Assembly (NCBI GenBank): GCA_016703965.1
Contig: JADJBB010000005.1
Location: 1 to 64,000, forward strand
DNA length: 64,000 nt
Source of the DNA: Acidobacteriota bacterium
GTDB taxonomy: Bacteria > Acidobacteriota > Blastocatellia > Pyrinomonadales > Pyrinomonadaceae
Reading direction: 5' to 3'
A model generated the notes under the pieces. It made no database searches. It saw only the letters and a list, made by a program, of their open reading frames with translations, and was not told the DNA's origin. Shown one piece after another: positions 60,578-64,000 of this stretch (position 1 is its first letter; each line of letters begins with the position of its first letter). The position numbers and the translations under genes were made by a program.

Positions 60578-60895
60578 CTACGTACGTATCGGACTGTGAA
60601 AACTCTCTAATTTATTCGTAGACTTGGTGGATGGAATTGCGAAATATCCCGTGACGACATGGGAACAGCAGCAAAAGCACGTATCATCGTCGCAATCCTG
60701 AGTCGGGTCGTTTCCTTGTCGGGGTTCCCCGTCTGACTGCAGACGAGTTTGAATGGATTTAGTAGCGGAGCGGCTGTCAGGATCGCGGGCAGTCTTTGAA
60801 AGATGGTGGGCGGGTGGAATGCCGACGGCCTCGTTTCCACAATAGGCTTGAAGAACGCTAACATCCGCTACCGCATAAGCTTACAAACAAAAAGC
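60578..60895 (-). CDS. cysteine-rich small protein at the head of the efflux operon
   Basis: One frame reads AYAVADVSVLQAYCGNEAVG, IPPAHHLSKTARDPDSRSAT, then QDCDDDTCFCCCSHVVTGYF and AIPSTKSTNKLESFHSPIRT before a stop at 60578. The CFCCCSH cluster with acidic residues suggests metal binding. The first residues look like the end of a signal peptide, but the start is interrupted by a TAA, so one base may be missing. The gene precedes the outer-membrane channel gene on the same strand. Family not recognised. Confidence 0.45.
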
Positions 60896-61297
60896 AACAA
60901 ACTTGAGCTTGTTCCTTAATCTTATTTGAGACTTTGAGGCGATTCGACCATAAGAATTCTTAATCACTACAATCCTCACCACGCAATGTCAAAAGTGGTC
61001 GAATGAGACGAAGACAAACTTAATTTTCTTTACTGGAGGGCAAAAAGTCAATCTAAGGACGGTTCCGTTACGCCACCCTCGACGGTTTAATGACGCGCGG
61101 TGCTGTGTGGCAATTTTTGTGCTATCGAGAAGCTCAGGTCCACTCCCTTCTCTTTTGTCGTTGCCGTCATGCCTCAAGAGTGACGTGAGTATGATCTCCT
61201 CTTCCGAGGTGCAAGACGCGAACCACGAGTGCATAGATAAAGCTTTCTACACTCAAAGCTAACTCCGTGTTTCCTAAGGAGGTTTTACTCTGCCAAA
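60896..61297. other. intergenic region between the receptor and the efflux operon
   Basis: About 400 bp without a convincing gene. It should hold the promoter of the efflux operon, which reads left. No clear operator palindrome is seen. Confidence 0.35.
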
Positions 61298-63450
61298 TTA
61301 AAAACTCACCTTGATTCCGGTTTGAACGAGACGCGGACCTGAGGGCAGCAATCCACGCGTACGGTCAACGATGTATATCCGGTCGAGCAAGTTCTTACCC
61401 GTAACGAAAAATGTCATCCTCCATTTCTCGACGATAGTTTGCCGTCGCGTTCCAATAAGTTTGGCTTAGTATCGCTCCAAGCTGGCCATTCAGTTCGGGT
61501 TAACCGCGTTCAAATCGTCGCCGAACTGGCCCGATGTAAACGTTTTCCAGAAAAGCGTCGAAACCGGGGATGCGAATATCGATGCTTTCATCGTCATAAG
61601 GACACGCGGTGCATACGGGAAGGCGATTTGCCGTAATCGAACAACTCCTGGCCGAGACCCGCCTGGTTGTCGGGCGCGTACACATTAAGTGTTGCCGAAC
61701 TGGTGATAGAGCCAGGCGCATGCCACCCGGAACTCCGCCGTCGGCAAAAGGTATAGGCGGTTCGCAGGTAAAAGATTATGGGGGCCACGAAAAACAGAGC
61801 CGGAATCGATCTGCCCCGTAAATTTAAAACCCCTGCAGTAGTGTGGCTCCGACGTTTGCAAAGGACGCCCGCCAGCTATCGAAAACCGCCACGATCCGAT
61901 TCTGATAATCGTTGCGGAAAAAATGCGGCCGAAAATCGGTTCCTCTGAGTGGTCGAGTTCGCACTCCGACCTCATAGTTCCAACTCAATTTGAATCAAAA
62001 GCTCGATCACGCCGCCAGAATTTGTTACGACGTCCCCACTCTGGGAGGGGAAAACCCTCGATGAACGCCCACAAGCGTAGTATCTCTTTACACCCGGAGT
62101 AAGCGATGCCAAACCCGGAATGATCTCGGTCACGGTTGTTTTCCCACCGGTCGCCCCCGCTCCGTTGTTGGCAGGGACGATTGTTCGGCAAAACACGCGC
62201 TCAAAACGTACGCCCGGCGTCAATGCGAGGTCCTTCCATGCAAAGCGATGTTGAATAAATCCGAGTGAGCGAAAGCTTTACGCTCGTTGTTTTCCCAAAG
62301 TGCCGTCGCGATGTTGGAAGGTCGCCATTTCGCTGGATCCGTTCCTGATCTTCGCCATGAACTTGAAAACCGACGACAAGTTAATTCGCAACTGATCCGA
62401 AATTGAAGTTGTGGTCAGCCGCGTCTCGACGCCCCGAGTAAGATAATCGCGAAGCCTTCCTTCGTTGCCGCAGGTGGTGTTCGTACGGCCAGGCTGAGGC
62501 AGTCGGATCGACATTCAAACGATTAGGACATGACTGGAATTGGACGACTGACGCCACCAGTCGCGTGAAAAAATAGTTTGATAAAGCTAGTCGTCGATTG
62601 ATTTTAGGTCAGAACCGCGGCGTGCTGCAGCGAGAAACCGGACCTGCGGCCATAAAAAGGAAATCGTTCTTGAATACGTTGCCGCGGGGGTCTGCGGCGA
62701 ATTCCGCCTCGGTTGCACCTGTGTAGGTTCGATTCGAATCCTCGAAAAGAAAGTAAATTTCTCCAGTCAGGCGTTGCGAGCGTTTAACTGCAAAACCGAT
62801 TTGTTCGAAAAATCATACAACCTAAAACTTGTGCTCTCTCTCGACCCGTTACCCCTGCTTATGATTGAAATCGAAAATCGTTAAGTTTGCCAAACGTGCC
62901 GCCAACCTGCTCCGCCGTTGAAAAAAAAACTATTGCCGCCTTCTAGTTTGAAATTAAAGTCGGTTTATCGGGCGGATTGGGTGTCAGATAATTGATTAGG
63001 CCTGCAATCGTTTGTGGGCCATAAGCAATCTGACCCGATCCCTTTAGGACCTCGATCGACTCCGTATCTCCACCGGAGGATGGTAGTAGATGCATTATCT
63101 CCGTAGGGTGCATAAGACAATGGAAGTCCATCTTCAACCCCAACACCCTGGTTGAGCGCGTCGGATTGGTGCTGTGAATGCCGATGTTGGGTCGCAAACC
63201 AAACCCCTCCTCATCCCTACATTCACACCGGATACTTTCCTGAGCACTTCGGAGAAATTGAACGCGGCTGCTTTCCAGTGTTTGCTATCGATCCGTTCGA
63301 TAGGACCCGGAATTTCAGGCTTTCCGGGGGTTCCAGCTGAGATAGCTTGACGTAACTGAAACGCTCACTGCAATGCCTCCGGGGTTGTGGTAAAAGACGA
63401 CGAAGCTGCGTCGACGGGATCATACTTTCACTGCTAGTCTCGCAAAACCC
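61298..63450 (-). pseudogene. TonB-dependent outer-membrane receptor, heavily frameshifted
   Basis: Plug and barrel pieces are recognisable in alternating frames. The plug reads GLRPNIGIHSTNPTRSTRVL, SIEVLKGSGQIAYGPQTIAG and LINYLTPNPPDKPT. The barrel middle is MTPGVRFERVFC. The C-terminus is FVTGKNLLDRIYIVDRTRGL, then RLVQTGIKVSF with the terminal Phe and a stop at 61298. The plug resembles FecA-type siderophore receptors. The total length, about 700 residues, is normal, but a frame change occurs roughly every 100-150 bases. This is a much higher indel rate than elsewhere and suggests low read depth. In this cluster it could import metal complexes or siderophores. Confidence 0.75.
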
Positions 63451-64000
63451 ATGGCACCGATCGTGACGTCATCACTTACCATCTGACATATTTGTAAGCG
63501 AGTACCGGCCCTTCGCCGTCTGTTACGGCTTTTGCAACCAACCCGGCATCCTGATGCCGAACTCAGCGTTTCCCGCATCTACGTCGCCGTTATCAACAAT
63601 TCGCCCCTCCACGCCGTTACGCCCCTGTCTGAATAACCATGATTACGGCAAAAATGGAAAAGGCTAAACTAAGCAACGGATCCCGCAGCAATATTCTTCA
63701 TAAAAACACCAGTTAGATTACGAGCCACTAAAAACAAGAAATCTTATTGAAATCGATTTCTCAATTTCATAATAGTAAAGTACAAGACCCTGTCGGCAGT
63801 GTCAAACTTACATATTGCAGTGGCAAATGAAGGCGACGTTAGCTTGTTACCGATTGATGATTTGAGGCTGATACGACAGGTCCGCCTGGTTCTCCTGGCC
63901 CGGGATTTATTTAACTGACCCGTACGTTGGGTAGAAGTTGAAACACCACGTCAAATCCACTTATTAATAATTACGACGTGGTTTGGGGCGAGCTCTAGTC
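63451..64000. other. right end of the window without a recognisable gene
   Basis: About 550 bp upstream of the receptor. An AT-rich stretch (63715-63800) could hold its promoter. I see no gene. Poor sequence quality here would hide short genes. Confidence 0.35.

Overview
The window looks like a stretch of an Acidobacteriota chromosome, probably of the Blastocatellia / Pyrinomonas type. This is an inference. It rests on a VWFA-related protein of the acidobacterial type (45.2-46.2 kb), large secreted RHS-repeat proteins, and moderate base composition. The bacterium is Gram-negative: the window encodes a TonB-dependent receptor, a TolC-type outer-membrane protein, RND efflux and periplasmic multihaem cytochromes. 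A large share of the genes carry single-base indels, mostly in homopolymers. Many can be repaired by eye to give normal family proteins, so I treat them as probable sequencing errors unless stated otherwise. The density rises sharply right of 61.3 kb.

Layout. 0-5.1 kb: a minus-strand DevBCA/MacAB-like exporter (ABC ATPase, permease, HlyD adaptor), a small exported cupin, an unknown protein and a Crp/Fnr regulator. 5.6-16.0 kb: a plus-strand operon for nitrate reduction to ammonium. It holds a membrane cytochrome b-like subunit, a molybdopterin catalytic subunit, a four-cluster ferredoxin subunit, a Rieske protein, a small membrane protein, NrfH, NrfA, two NarK transporters and MobA. The divergent Crp/Fnr protein is the natural regulator candidate. 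16.1-18.5 kb: a VOC protein, a methyltransferase, two small membrane proteins and an ECF sigma factor.

18.8-40.1 kb: mobile DNA. Two homologous tyrosine integrases each lie beside an identical 45-bp tRNA-Pro 3' end that keeps its terminator. The two tRNA ends (20283 and 40085) are direct repeats and bracket a candidate island of about 19.8 kb. Inside are two RHS loci. They share a nearly identical 5.6-kb segment covering the leader region, a small anchored protein and the RHS core, but have different C-terminal tips, each followed by a different exported WD40-like protein. Between them is an AbiE-like toxin-antitoxin operon under a long palindromic operator. A candidate small RNA with its own promoter and terminator lies at the head of each RHS locus.

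40.4-63.5 kb: a minus-strand heavy-metal region. In order of coordinate it holds decayed CDF and small mer-type fragments, a DUF302 protein, three paralogous small membrane proteins, a P1B ATPase with an APC motif, a methyltransferase, a VWA protein, a ZIP transporter fused to a cupredoxin-like domain, and an ArsR/SmtB repressor with a perfect 12-4-12 operator. These are followed by a cysteine-rich protein, a DUF3703 protein, a CDF exporter, a CPC-type P1B ATPase, a PII-like protein, an HME-RND efflux triplet, another cysteine-rich protein and a heavily broken TonB-dependent receptor. Together they suggest sensing, sequestration and export of soft or divalent metals across both membranes.
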